64,000 nt of DNA. Origin: Gymnogyps californianus (lineage: Eukaryota; Chordata; Aves; Accipitriformes; Cathartidae). The DNA lies in assembly GCF_018139145.2 (NCBI RefSeq), contig NC_059500.1:43385175-43449174 (forward strand), read 5' to 3'. A model generated the notes under the pieces. That model was not told where the DNA came from, did not search any database, and saw only the letters and a list, made by a program, of their open reading frames with translations. Shown here one piece after another: positions 40,849 to 53,517 of this stretch. Position 1 is the first letter of the stretch; each line of letters begins with the position of its first letter. The position numbers and the translations under genes were made by a program.

Positions 40849-43009
40849 GACAAATCCATGGCTATGATGATGGTCTTTGTAATTGACTTCCATTCAGCTC
40901 CTGGACTGCTTGGACCTGATCACATGCCATTGCTCTCAATTTTGCAATCAATGTAAATTATACTATCCAGACCTAACTAATATCACTGTGCTTGAGCCTT
41001 TAGTTACTGACAGCCAAGCACTACAGCCACAGGCTTTTTCTGATTCATTTGGGAAATCCTTTTACAAAACAGAAGATGTTCCCTCCCATGTAAGAGAATT
41101 CTTTAAATGGGCACCATAAAATCAGCTAGTCCACAGAGACCATTGACACAAAGCAACCTTGCCTGCTGTGTCTCAGGCATATTGCTTTCTCCTGTGGATT
41201 TAAGAACCCAGAGGAATTTGTTTTGAAGTAGACTGCATTTCTGCCTGATCTCCCTCATATAAATCATTCTGGTAGGTTGGAGTGCTAATTTGGGAAAATT
41301 ACAGAGAATATATCAAAAGGAATATAAAAATATGATCCTTTTTCCATGCTTGCTGCATTGATTGTAGCCACTGTTGTAAGGCTCCAAATGGTTGATGCGC
41401 ATACAGAGAGAATACAAGACCAGATCCATTGGCTGGCCCAATTAGTCCTTAAGAAACATCAGAGCTTTCAAAAAATTATGAAGATAATAAGTAGAAAACT
41501 GACATGATGAAGCCTAGAGATTAAACAAATATAGTTATTATTAATGGATTATGGCCAAAAGAGTATTGCCAGAAAGACCAGCATAAAACTATAATGCTAT
41601 TCAAGCTCAGATTTAGTTTTTAACACTGTCAATAGTTTTCTGAGGGGAATGAAGAAGGAGAAATTATAGCTATTTTGGTATTCCTCAGGCTCACATTTCC
41701 TTGTTTCAGAATCCAATACTATTCCCAAAAATTCCAGTTTTCTTATTCTGGGATCATTTTTTAAATACTTGTAGAAATTAGTGAAGAAGCTCTTAAATTT
41801 AGGAGAGATGTGATTTGCTAAAAAGAATTGAATGAGTGTTCATAAGATTTCTGGCAAATAATGTGGAAATTGTTACAAGTATTCATGTATTCCCAGAAGG
41901 CCATGGAAAACGTTGACTGCTGATGTCAAAAGTGTATTGGACTGAAAAGTCATCTACACCATCTAGATTTTGTTTTTGGAACATTACAGCTGAACTAGTA
42001 GTTATATCTTGATGACCAATTTGAATTCAGTGGTACTTACAGAAACCTTCAGTTTTGTCTGTCATTTTGGGTTTTTCTTTTTGTTTTAATGCTTTGATAA
42101 CAATTATTGGTGTCCCAAAAGAGAGACCTCTAAGAAGGTACAATTTTATCAGGGGCAACAAGCATGACTTTTTTCTTTTTGTCCCCCCAAATAATGTCAA
42201 TTTTTGGGTAAAGTGAAAGGATTAGTAAAGTCTAAGAAGTTCTTGATAACATTTATAGTTGCATAAACTGGATTAATGATGAGTCCTTAGATTTTTTTCA
42301 TGTTTGAGTGCCAATGTCAAAAGTTATGCTCCAAATGTGCTCTTTATATTAGTGGAAGGAAACTGAAGCCAGTAATTAGCAGTAGTGATACCACACATCA
42401 TACGTGATTGATTCTTCTTCTGCATTAAACTTATGCTTCTCCATCTCACAAGGTTTCACTAGAATTACTTTTGACTTGTACTAGCGTAAATGAGAGAAAA
42501 ATTAAGCCAATAAATGAGAACCTGTATTTTCATCTCTGTCTCCACCACCAGAAATTAGAAGCCAGCAAAAGATGTTGCCTGACAAAGACTCTTAAAGAAA
42601 GAAAAATTGTTGTCTCCAGGAAAGTATAGTACCTCTGGGAACAAGAAGGCATAGCTGAGGATTAATAAAGAGTTGAAATCTATGTGAAGGGGCATTACTT
42701 TTTTAAGAGAAGCAGCACTGATGTGGAGAACTGTATATCAGTAGGGTGCAAGCTATCATGAGTCTGCCCGAGTAAACCCAGGGAAGCAGAAACAGTGTTC
42801 ACTGAGGAAATGCTGTTTCTTTTTAAAAAGTTGAATCAGTTTTTTGATTGGTGCAACTTCTTGGCATATATCACAGTTTATTTTGTAAGTTTTGTCACAT
42901 AGTGCAAAGTCATCTTAATTGTATGGCAGAACGTACAGAACTGATAAATAAAACAATGAAAGATCTTGGACAACTTTGTAGTAGTAAGTCTAGATAGGCA
43001 ACTGAATAA
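40849..43009 (+). other. GNAQ intron 2, no gene seen
   Basis: AT-rich sequence between the homopolymer tract and the CR1 element. Only short frames without domains are present. Confidence 0.7.
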
Positions 43010-44055
43010 AACCTCTTCTCCAGGCTAAACAAACCCAGCTCTCTCAGTCTGTCTTCATAGGAGAGGTGCCTCAGCGCTCTGGTCATCTTCATGGCCCTCT
43101 GGACTCGCTCCAACAGGTCCATGTCCTTCTTATGCTGGGGGCAGTTTAGCTGAATGCACTACTCCAGGTGGGGTCTCATGAGAGCGGAGTAGAGGGGGAG
43201 AATCACGTCCCTCAACCTACTGGTCACGCTTCTTTTGATGCAGCCCAGGACACAATTGGCTTTCTGGGCTGCAGGCGCACATTGCCGGGTCATATTGAGC
43301 TGCTAGTCAACCAACACCCCCAAGTCCTTCTCCTCAGGGCTGCTCTCAATCCATTCTTTGCCCAGCGTATGTTTGTGCTTGGGATTGCCCCGACCTGTGT
43401 GTGGGACCTTGCACCTGGCCTTGTTGAACTTCATGAGGTTCGCACAGGCCCACCTCTCAAGCCTGTCAAGGTCCCTCTGGATGGCATCCCTTCCCTCCAG
43501 CATGTCGACCGCACCACACAGCTTGGTGTCATCGGCAAACTTGTTGAGGGTGCACTCAATCCCACTGTCCATGTCACCAACAAAGACGTTAAACAGCTCC
43601 GGTCCCAATACCGACCCCTGAGGAACACCACTTGTCGCTGGTCTCCACTTGGACATTGAGCCGTTGACCACAACTCTTTGAGTGCGACCAGCCAGCCAAT
43701 TCCTTATCGACAGAGTGGTCCACCTGTCAAATCCATGTCTCTCCAATTTAGAGACAAGGATGTCATGCAGGACAGTGTCAAATGCTTTGCACAAGTCCAG
43801 GTAGATGATGTCCGTTGCTCTTCCGTTATCCACCAACGCTGTAACCCCATCGTAGAAAGCCACCAAATTTGTCAGGCATGATTTGCCCTTAGTGAAGCCA
43901 TGTTGGCTGTCACCAATCACCTCCTTATTTTCCATGTGCCTTAGCATAGTTTCCAGGAGGATCTTACTCCATGATCTTGCTAGGCACAGAGGTGAGACTG
44001 ACTAGCCTGTAGTTCCCCAGGTCTTTATTCTTTTGGAAGTACACAAGGGCAATAG
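43010..44055 (-). mobile_element. CR1 LINE fragment, truncated at both ends, antisense to GNAQ
   Basis: Minus-strand CR1 (chicken repeat 1) ORF2 sequence, about 1.05 kb. The 5' side begins near [17 protein letters not shown], is interrupted, then continues as an open frame at 43947-43303. After an in-frame stop, downstream CR1 text is still readable (for example HLSYEDRLRELGLFSLEKR at about 43080-43015). The element then stops abruptly, without the usual C-terminal part, the 3' UTR or the 8-bp terminal microsatellite. Loss of the 3' end is unusual because most CR1 copies are truncated at the 5' end, so a later deletion or rearrangement is likely. CR1 is the dominant LINE in birds. It lies about 1.8 kb upstream of GNAQ exon 3. 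Confidence 0.92.
43303..43947 (-). pseudogene. CR1 ORF2 reverse transcriptase fragment (214 codons)
   Basis: An open reading frame inside the CR1 fragment. Visible RT motifs are [10 protein letters not shown] near residue 15, [11 protein letters not shown] near 49-59, [11 protein letters not shown] at 106-116 and the catalytic FADD box at residues 137-140 (43539-43528). [10 protein letters not shown] comes just before the stop. It is a remnant: the endonuclease domain and the upstream RT motifs are missing, the thumb and C-terminal region lies beyond a stop, and upstream CR1 homology is out of frame. The surviving 645-bp frame suggests the copy is not very old. Frames on the opposite strand here are shadows. 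Confidence 0.88.
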
Positions 44056-45879
44056 AATACAGAACTTGAGCTTGATAAGATATAAGATAATTTAAAAAAA
44101 AAAAAAATTATCCTGTTTCACAAGAACATTATCTTGTGTTTAGTAGAGTACCATTTCTTGCTATTTGCTGTGAGAAGGTAGGGACCCTTCGTGATTTGTC
44201 CAGATATTTTGGGGATGCGTGGACATGATCTGGAAGAAAATACCCTTTGTTAGAACTTTGGAGATTTGGGTTCTGATAACAGAGAACATATGTTTTCCTT
44301 ATCTCTAAGACACACTTTTTTCACATTGAACTTGGAGGTTTTTATTTCCTCTTGAGTCAACAACAGTGGCAGCTATATTTTGTTAAGTAGTGAGCAGTAG
44401 CATCATTCTCCTGGACTGTCTAAAAAGGGGGGTGGGATTGTATGTGTGTAAACAGAGGATAAATTTATTAAAAAATAACAAGAACACTCCTTTCAGTATA
44501 CCTTTACCTAATTTAAAATGGAAAGAGGTTTGTGTCTTCACCTCAATGCAGTCTAGATATGAGAGTTGAATCCCTCAGTTTTTTTGCTTGACCAAGTTTT
44601 CATCTGTTGTCTTCTCTGCATGTGTGTCAGTGTGTATGTTTGCATGTATATCTGTCTCTACACAGATACATACATTCATGTATTTGTTACTGAAATGTGT
44701 ATATAATACTTCCAGGACAAATTGGAAATTGTTCCACTGTATTTCTTTGGTAGTTCTGACTCCATAGGCTTTAACTAAATTTTAAGTATTTAGGAGGATG
44801 ATGGATTTATTAGGGATTATTTCCTATTAGCAATTCCCAATTTTAGACATTACTTTTTGAGAATCTCCATAATTTATAGTACAAATTGAAACTAGAGACA
44901 ATTTCTAATAATCTTGCTTTTCTTTTTTAGTAGTAACTTCTGTTACATTTGTGGTAACATTAAGAACTTTTTAAATCAATCTCTCTGAAAGGCAAATTCC
45001 TTCCCTCCTTTCCATTCTCTTAGCTACCATTAGAGTATAAATCTGTCAAGTTGGTTAACTAGTCATCATTTAAAAAGCACGTTTTATATACTCTAAGATT
45101 GTACCTGGAAAATGAAAAATGAAGGCTTTCTTTAAAATGAGCTTAATTAAATACAAATTTTAATGTGAATGCTTCATCCATTTAATCTAAATAATACTGG
45201 ACTGGAGTAAGTGTAGTCTGAAATAAGGGCCCATATGTATGTTTATTAATTCACTTTATGTCATAATATCATATTTAGCACTATTTGTCTTTGTTTGAAC
45301 ACACCATATCATCACTCATTCATAATTTACTTAGTACTCTTATTTATTCTCATTCATTCACCGTTTACTTTAAGGTCTTCCCCAATAAATCAACATTACT
45401 GTTTCCTTCCTACTCCATCACTAAGTTTGTTCACATGAATACAAATTTTGGTAAAATCTGTATCTTTGAATATTTTGGAGTTTTACTGTCTTTTCTATCT
45501 TTGTGTTGTCCAAGTGTCCCGAATTCAGTTGCTAATGAGTGGTTCAGTTGGTAGAATAGATGGTAGGTATTCTGTTTAACACTGTCTTTTAGTGTGAAAG
45601 GTAAATAATATGCTGATCCCTGTTGAGATCTATATACTTTCCATAAAAAAATGAAGTTTTTTTCTGTTCTTCCTCATTTCTGGAACTCCCTGTGATGGTT
45701 GTCTCCTTTTTCCATCTTCACAACGTTCTTTGTGGTACTTGATTTTTCAACTTGCATATACACGTTGGTGATACGGCCAATATGAAAAATTATTCCTGTT
45801 GATCATGTTCACCGTATATGAGCTATCTGCAAACATAGAAAATGAAGTAAACTTTACTGTTTTGTTTGTTTTGAATTAG
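44056..45879 (+). other. 3' end of GNAQ intron 2
   Basis: AT-rich sequence between CR1 and exon 3, with no gene. A poly-A run at about 44093-44107 sits inside a small inverted repeat (GATAATTT / AAATTATC). The intron ends with a T-rich acceptor tract before AG at 45878-45879. Confidence 0.8.
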
Positions 45880-46034
<155 letters not shown>

Positions 46035-48503
46035 GTAAGTACATAGTGGCTACAAACAACTATATATCATTTTTTGTTTCTAACAAAGTAATTTTTACTT
46101 TTTAGTTTCTTATAGTATATGTCTGTGTACATGTTTGCATGCATATGCAGCACAAACATACCTTAATACACACTACATTGAATTCAGAGGATACTTTAAG
46201 GAGTGGAATACGTCTAGTTTAGGGTTATATCTGTGTTTGTTTCACAGAATGACAGTCTATGATCATTTGAAGCCTTAAAGTAAGATTCTAACTGGGGATA
46301 GTTAATCACTGATGTTTTTGTTTTCTTTTGTTGTACCTGTTCAAGCCCTTACTCTCCTCTGTCACGCACTCACAAAGGCAAGCGGGACAGAAATATTTTC
46401 ATGTAGTATGACAGTAGTGAATACTGGGAAGTGCAATCAAGGTAGACTCCGTACAATTCATAAAAATTGTAATGCCCCAGAACTCCTATTTTCCCAGGTT
46501 TTTCCCTTTTCCCTCACAGATTGCTTTTGCAGTCCTGGTGGTGAGGTAAATAGTACTAAGCAAGGGTTCTTGTGTTTTATTGAACTGCCTTTCTTTTATG
46601 GAAACAAAGCCTAAACGTTAAAGAACATGGCTGCCAGGAAGACAACAGGAAAAGCACTTTAAGTTAAACCCTGTTTGTTATAGATCAACAATAATAAAAA
46701 TGCACATGTGACTAAACTATGTCTGAAATGTTATGCCTTTATTTTCTTGGGGCAGGAATGTGATAAAATAGCACTGTGAAATTTAACATTGGAATCTGAG
46801 CACTGCCTGAAGATTGACTCCATGAAATTCAGTTACTCTTGAGTAATGTAGCATATAGCTCAGATAAAATTTCTCACCTGTTGTCAAAGAAGTGGATGAT
46901 GGTGAGGGATGATGAGCTTTTGATGTTGACCAACGTTGAACAATACAGCATAGTTAGTTACTAAAGCTGTGGCAAAAACCTCCATGGTCTCCACATGAAT
47001 TTCTGTATTAGCTATGAAAATTACTCTGATGATATCATTCCAGTCGCCATTTGTCAGGTGTATATGAATGGAAGCCTCTTATTGAGGAAAGCACAGAAGA
47101 ACAGAAAGGCACAATGAAGCTCCCGTTAAGCTCATTGGAACAGGGCTATAGACATGAGAGGTCTGGAATGACATTTATCTGCACAGTAGTCTGGGGATTC
47201 TTATCTAGCACAACACTTTATATGTGATTTAGTCAAGACAAACTTATTAGTATCTTACTGATGCAATTTAGGCAGCTGAAGAGCTACAGATGCATGACAT
47301 AGGTCTCCTCAGATTTGCTCTGATGCTATCACTACACCATGTTCTTCTCCTGCTGTATTTGCCCCATGCGTAGGGTTCCTGTTGTCTACGCAGTTGGCTG
47401 TTCTGCGGAGCTGGTTACCTTCCCAACCTATCACTTTTAGCATTTGTGTATGCATATTTTGGTGCAGTGGTACAAAGCACAGTGGCATCTCTCTTGTATT
47501 TTTTGGATTCTCACAGTCCCCAAAGATACCATACTGTGTTGGGGTTTTCAGTGGTAAGAAAACAAACAGAGTATTACATAAAGTGAAAAACTTTAGGGTG
47601 CATAAACGGTGAAGAGAAAATTTCAGAGACAGGTTTCTGACAATATACTTTAATATTGTTTCCGTACTGAAATGAGCAGCAAGCATAAGTAGGTGAAGCA
47701 GAGCTTGTGTTATAAGTTGAATTTCTTGTATTTGTAGGTCCTAACTTTGTTTCCACAACAGATGTGATACTGTTTTTAAAGTTGAAGTAAACGTATGTAT
47801 TTTGTGTGCTTGCCTTAGAGGATAAAAAACTTACTCTCCAAAGTAGGAAATAGTCATCTGATGCTACTTCAGATCAGATTGTGCTGAATACAATAGTTTT
47901 GACCTAGTTCTAATGAAATTGTCACCACAGTGGATCTTTTCAGTAGTATTAAAAATAGTAGGGAATAATTCATTAAGTAGCTATAAAAGCAAATTGCTAG
48001 TACATTGCCTTGCAAAAGGTAAATGTACTAGTTGATTGTTTGTCTTTCAAGCTCAACATCTTTAGCAATTTAACATGAATTTTTGCAGATTTGGTGACTT
48101 TAACTATAATCTATTATAGTGCATACTATGGATTTCTGCAAAATCTGTTTTAAATTAGAATTGTGAATCACTGTATATGAGTCTTTAGAAGACCCTCTCG
48201 TATATTTGTCCTTGCAGTAGAGTTTTTTCAGGTATCTAAGTCCAGTAAAAGGAATTAGCAGAAACCAAAGAAACATTGTTTCAAAAATACAGTGTGTATG
48301 TTTAGCAATAAAACACCCAAAGAGAATTTGCTAGCTTTAAATCCCTGTCACAAAGCAAGAAAACAAAATGCTTAAAAGTTACTGCTGGGATTCACAAGGC
48401 AGTAAGACAGAAATGAGCACCCAGTGCCCATTGACTTGGTGAGTCTTAGTAATTTCTTCTGCCTTGATGTATAAACCAAAGTGGTTTGTTGGCCACCAGA
48501 TCT

Positions 48504-48575
48504 CTTGTAAGCATATGTGTCGATATGTCTTGTAAGCATGTGTGTCAGTATTTTTAAGCATAAGTGTCAGTATGT
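48504..48575. repeat. Minisatellite: three copies of a 25-bp unit
   Basis: The unit is roughly CTTGTAAGCATATGTGTCGAT plus four bases. The first copy spans 48504-48528 and the second 48529-48553. A third, diverged and slightly shortened copy spans 48554-48575. A few substitutions separate the copies. Confidence 0.8.
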
Positions 48576-51500
48576 CACACATGTTCTTCATTCATCCCTT
48601 GCATGAGCCTCTCATCTTCTCAGTAGTTTTCCCCTGTATTTTTACAGTAGTAGTATTTTCAGTTTGTTCCCTGTATTGCTTTTTTTCACCTGTCAACGTT
48701 ATTACACATTGTCTTTCTAAATCTCTTCCTCTGTATTTTCTGTCTCTTTTATTGTTTCTAAATTCTGATTCTGGTTTCTAATATATCCTGTATGTTTCTA
48801 TATTTTCACTTTCTGTCATCTTTTGACCTGCTTTGTCATTGTTAGCTACACTTTAGATGTTTTTTGACCCACTGCTAGTACCCTGAAAGAATACATCAGA
48901 TGTGTGTTTACCAGAAGTGAGGGTAGGGTCTAAGAAAGAAAATTTTGTGCATCATGGGAGTACATTTGAACCTCTTGGAGGCTCAGCAAATACATTCCAT
49001 TCTCTTCCCTTGCCATTGGATGCTCCAGAGGTTGGGTGTTCATTTGTTTTTTAAAAGCAATTTCTAGACTTCTCTGTGGTAAGGTCAAGAGCACATCAGG
49101 TAAACAGAGATTATTCATTTCCCACATACATTACAGGGTGACTTAGCCACTTACCACTAAACCACTTCCCGTTAAGATACTGTTCACAGTGTGAGACAGA
49201 TGTAAACCAACACCACACTGTGGACTGCCTTAAGTAACAGCTGTGTGAGATGAGATCATTCAATATGTACTGTATACGATGTCAAGACCTTAACCCAAAT
49301 ATAAACAGGTTACCAGTCAACAGTCTGATTATATCATGGCTTTTCAAAGCCTGAAGAAAGGAGAGGCAACAGTCTTACTGTTGTCAGGAAGAGAGACCGT
49401 TGTCATAAGTAACATTTCACATTTATGTGACAACTTACAGAATTTGGGTTGCAACTAGAATTTGTGGAGATCCGTCACCGTTTTTGCCCAATATGACACT
49501 AAGGGCTTTCCGTTCATGAAGAAAAAATAGGAGGTGTTTAGAACTAGAAAGTGTCCCAGAGCCTTGCTGAAAAGCTTAATCTTTCTCTGGCCCCGTGAAA
49601 TGGAAGTATTATGGCATTGTGTACCTCCAACCAAGGACTTTCTAGTTGCTGCACAAGCACTGAGGATATCTGTTTAGTTTTCCTTCCATGGCTGTGTTTT
49701 CTAACACTTCAGATAATTAAATACAATTTTCCCTCAAGATTCTACCCCACTGTGTTAGCTATGCCAGTGGGTATTTAATGCCCCACTTTGTTGTTATTTA
49801 ATGCACTGCTTTATTAGTCATACATGTCATGACATTCTCAGACATACATGAGAGTCCTTCAGGCTTTTGTTTCTGCATTTGCTATCACCTTTAATAACTT
49901 AGTTCCTACATTTATACAGCTATGCATATACCTGTGATCATGTGAGTTGAGTTAGCTGGACAGTTTGTACAGAAATGCAGATTCCAGTATTTTACCATGT
50001 TATAAGAGCTCCAGGGTGTGGCTCTGAGGACATCTTCAGAATATCACTGATTGTTAACAGGGAAGAAAGAGATGAATCCTAATGATGTCTGCTCATTAAA
50101 GTTCATGTTTCACCTTTTGTGAAACCATTGCATGAATTGCAGTTTGTATGACAGTATCCCATCTGAGTTTGAAGTTTTTCATAACTTCAGCTGAACAATT
50201 AATTCCTTCATATCTGTCCGTTAAAAATAACATTTTGCTTCCCTGTTCCACTTCTGAAACAGGTGCATTTCAGTGGAATTACTGTGTGCTAAATAGGATG
50301 TGCTTAGGGGCACACAAGGGGAAAGATCAGTATATGAATCTAAGTTTTTACTACAGCAGTTTACTCCATTTGCTGGTATTGCCTCTAGCGATCAGAGCAT
50401 TCATTCTTTTATTTCATAAAGCTGTAGGGAATTCTTAGGGCATCATGGGTCTGTGTGAGCCTTTCAGAAGGACTAATATTGTCCTCAGTTGAGACCTACC
50501 GTGCGGCTGACACTGGTATAGCACATTATGAACAACTGTCTATGTGATACCTGTGTAAGTCATTTGTTGGGAGCGAGAAAACCATCTACTCATAAGATAC
50601 ATAAGCACATCATTATTTAATAAACATTTTAATACTGTTCATTGATTCTTTCTTCCCTTCATTTGTAAAAATGTACTTGAAGGTTCTAAAGCTATATTTG
50701 GGGGCAATTTTTGTTGCAGAATGGTAGATTCTGCTTTTATGTATTCACAATTTACACAGCCATACTTGTGTAAGGTTTGCAGTGAGTTAAAAATGGCAAA
50801 TAAAAATGAAAGTCTGAAGATGAAGTTCAAGTACTAGCAGCAGAACCATGCTAACCCTATATTATGCCTTACATATAGTCCCCAAGTACAAAAGGAAGGT
50901 CTGAAGAAAGATGGGACATGAAATCTGCTGCACACCAAACCACTGCATCCTACAGAAAAACTGAAGATTATGCAACAGAACTAGGGAAATTCAGAAGGGG
51001 AAGTGGGGTTATATAAAGCAGTGTACAGTATGTATTTCTTTCAGGATCCTTTTTTTCATGCAGTGCTGAATATGTTTTTAATATTTGTATAATTTTTAAA
51101 CCATATTTCCTATTAAGAAAAGTTTGCACAAGCATTTTTTTATTTGATGACTTGCTTTTTTTAGCCTTTGCTAAGGTTGGCTTTTAGCCATGTAGGAAAT
51201 TGAGGGAGACAGCTAGGTAGGATTTGGGTAGCATAAGGATAAAAAGAATACAGTGCAGACTTCTTCCTACCTCACTGCAAAGATCTTAGGTTTACTGTGT
51301 TTACTTTAGATAAAGCTTAGATAGTTCTGGAAACTGGTAAATGTGCCTCAACTTTTCGCTAGTGGTGTAGAGGCTGAGAAATGCAAACCACTACAGAAAT
51401 TCTGAAAATGTGTCCAATACTTGTTTACACTTAGCTTTGCTCATGGCTCATGTTTGTACACTGAAAATTGATTCAGTTTACTGTGCTGCTGCATATTAGC

Positions 51501-53433
51501 AAAGAAGACACTTGTGCCAGTTATTCCGGCAGCTCTCTGAGGCAGGAAAGATCCTGCTACAGCAACTTTAACATTTTGCATATATGTTGAAAGACAAGCA
51601 AGTTGTATGCATTTTCAAAAATGCAGAAAAAGGCTTTTCCCTTTCAAAGCTTGTTTTCCAGCACATGGTCAAAATTAGTGCTAGTTTGGGGTAGTCTCAT
51701 CAGCCAGTTCAGAGTTTTGCAAAACAAACAAACTCGAACCCCCCAAAACCGCACCAAACCCCCAAAACAGTGTGGAGGGTAGCCCCACCCAATTCCAGAA
51801 GAGCCAGGCTCCAAAGGACAGAGATATATCAAATCTTATTAAATAGTTTGCCTGATTAGCCTTAGTCGTAGACTTTGGTTAGGGTTTTATTTTCACTTGC
51901 ACCGCCACTGTATGTGTATGAGAGAGCGCGTTTTGTAGAGGGTCATACCTATGAACTATCCTAACTTCAAGGAAAATACATTTTTTTTTGCATTAAACCT
52001 GAGAGCTTTAGTGTTGAAGGGATATACATGTTTATGGTTACTATCATACCTGGAAAAAGTCAGCCATGCGGTATCTGTCTTACACGTGGTTGAACACAGT
52101 GAAAGCATTTGCATGTGAAATGTTGCTGGTAAGCCTTGCTTTTATAGCTGTGGTTACACTGAAATCGCCCAACAAACTTTATGTTAAACAACAGACTTCG
52201 TAGTTTCTTGAGCTTTGTCCCTTCCCTTTTCCCCTGTACTCTCATTCTCCCCATATAGATAAAGAAACAGTCAGTTTGCTGGCTGGGTGGTAACAAGTCG
52301 TCTTTACTGGTTTTAGACTGACCCTTTTATCAGTGCCAATAATTACATCTATCTCAACATGTTTGGTTTTGTTTTAGAGATTTCTCTTGGAGTCTTTCTG
52401 GTATGGTGCCAGGCAGATCCCTTCTGCTCAGCAGTGCGTTTCAGAGGCACTCTGCTCCCCAGGGACTTCTGTGCTCACAAGGTCTCACAGGCAGACTCCT
52501 TCTAAGCACAGGGTTTATTAGTGTGCTAGTGAGTATTAATTCAGCATCTTGCTACATCAGTTTTGCCTGCTGAGTTTGGGAAGAGTTACTAGGCAGTACT
52601 GATGAATAGAGCAATCTCATTTTTCACCTCGGAAAGGGAAACGAGTGTTATAGATGGATGAAGGCTGTGGCTTTTCTACTTTTGTCTGCCCATGCCTTAA
52701 TGCCTTCTCTTGATTAATTGGACTATACACGAAACTTAGTTTAAAGTTACAGAAATTCATCTTATGGAATTATTCTTGAGAAAATGCTACTTTGTCACCT
52801 GATTACTTGCAACAAAAAACTGACCTCAAAGATGCTGGAAAATAGTAGCTCATGGCTGGAGGAGGGTGTTTGTTTGAAGTGCCTGCCCCATGTGTCTTCA
52901 TGTTGAAGGTGCTTCAAGACCTCATTCACTGAAAGTAAATTCAAATAAGTTTTGATGTTCTGTCTTCGTTAGGTGATGTAGCTCCAGGAAATGAATGAAG
53001 ACTGAATGTTGAGCTACCTGTTCATGGTGACGGGGGTTATATTTGACTCCTTGAAGAAGGTTATTGGTTAAAACAACTCTGGTCTGTTTATTAAAGTTAG
53101 GAGTCTCACTTGTTTGCCTGATTTCTGTATGGGAAAGGCATGTAAGTACAGAGCCAGTCAGTCTACTCCCATGATCCCGCTCCTGCTGTTTATTTTGAAA
53201 TGTGGACAAACAGTACCTTTGAAATGTGCTCTCTTTCAAGGGGATCGTTAGCACCTACATAGCCTGGCAGCTTCCCTGAAGCTGGCTGCAGGCTTGGACC
53301 TTGTTATAGGTGATGTAAAGTGCATTAAAAATAAGTACTTCTCTCTCAGTGCTGACTGGGAAACAAAAGGCTTTGTCCGCTTCTGGTCAGTGTGCAGATC
53401 ACAAGTGTGCTGCGAGACGGTGGCAGTTTCTCC

Positions 53434-53441
53434 TGACGTCA
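53434..53441. promoter_or_regulatory. Consensus CRE (TGACGTCA)
   Basis: Perfect 8-bp cAMP response element palindrome, the binding site of CREB/ATF-type bZIP factors, in the context TCCTGACGTCAAGG. Such CpG-containing sites are rare in AT-rich intron by chance. Confidence 0.5.
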
Positions 53442-53503
53442 AGGGAGGGCCAATGCCAGCAGCTCATTACACACGCATCACCTCGGTAATGCACCTTCTG
53501 CCT

Positions 53504-53517
53504 GTCACTATAGCAAC
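53504..53517. promoter_or_regulatory. Consensus RFX X-box
   Basis: GTCACTATAGCAAC matches the 14-bp X-box half-sites and AT spacer at every position. RFX factors bind such sites, notably at ciliary genes. It lies 62 bp after the CRE. Confidence 0.45.

Noticed and set aside
40594..40956. Frames with glycine or proline runs on both strands
   Set aside because: The runs are translations of the C25 homopolymer, not a coding repeat.
43168..43659. 163-codon plus-strand open frame
   Set aside because: It is the antisense shadow of the CR1 reverse transcriptase frame on the minus strand.
44085..44115. Poly-A tract after the CR1 that might mark a processed pseudogene
   Set aside because: No transcript-like sequence or target duplication precedes it. 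The run sits inside a small AT inverted repeat.
1..45879. GNAQ exon 2 or an alternative upstream exon
   Set aside because: The conserved exon 2 coding motif was not seen in any frame, and no other segment with paired splice sites and G-alpha homology was found.
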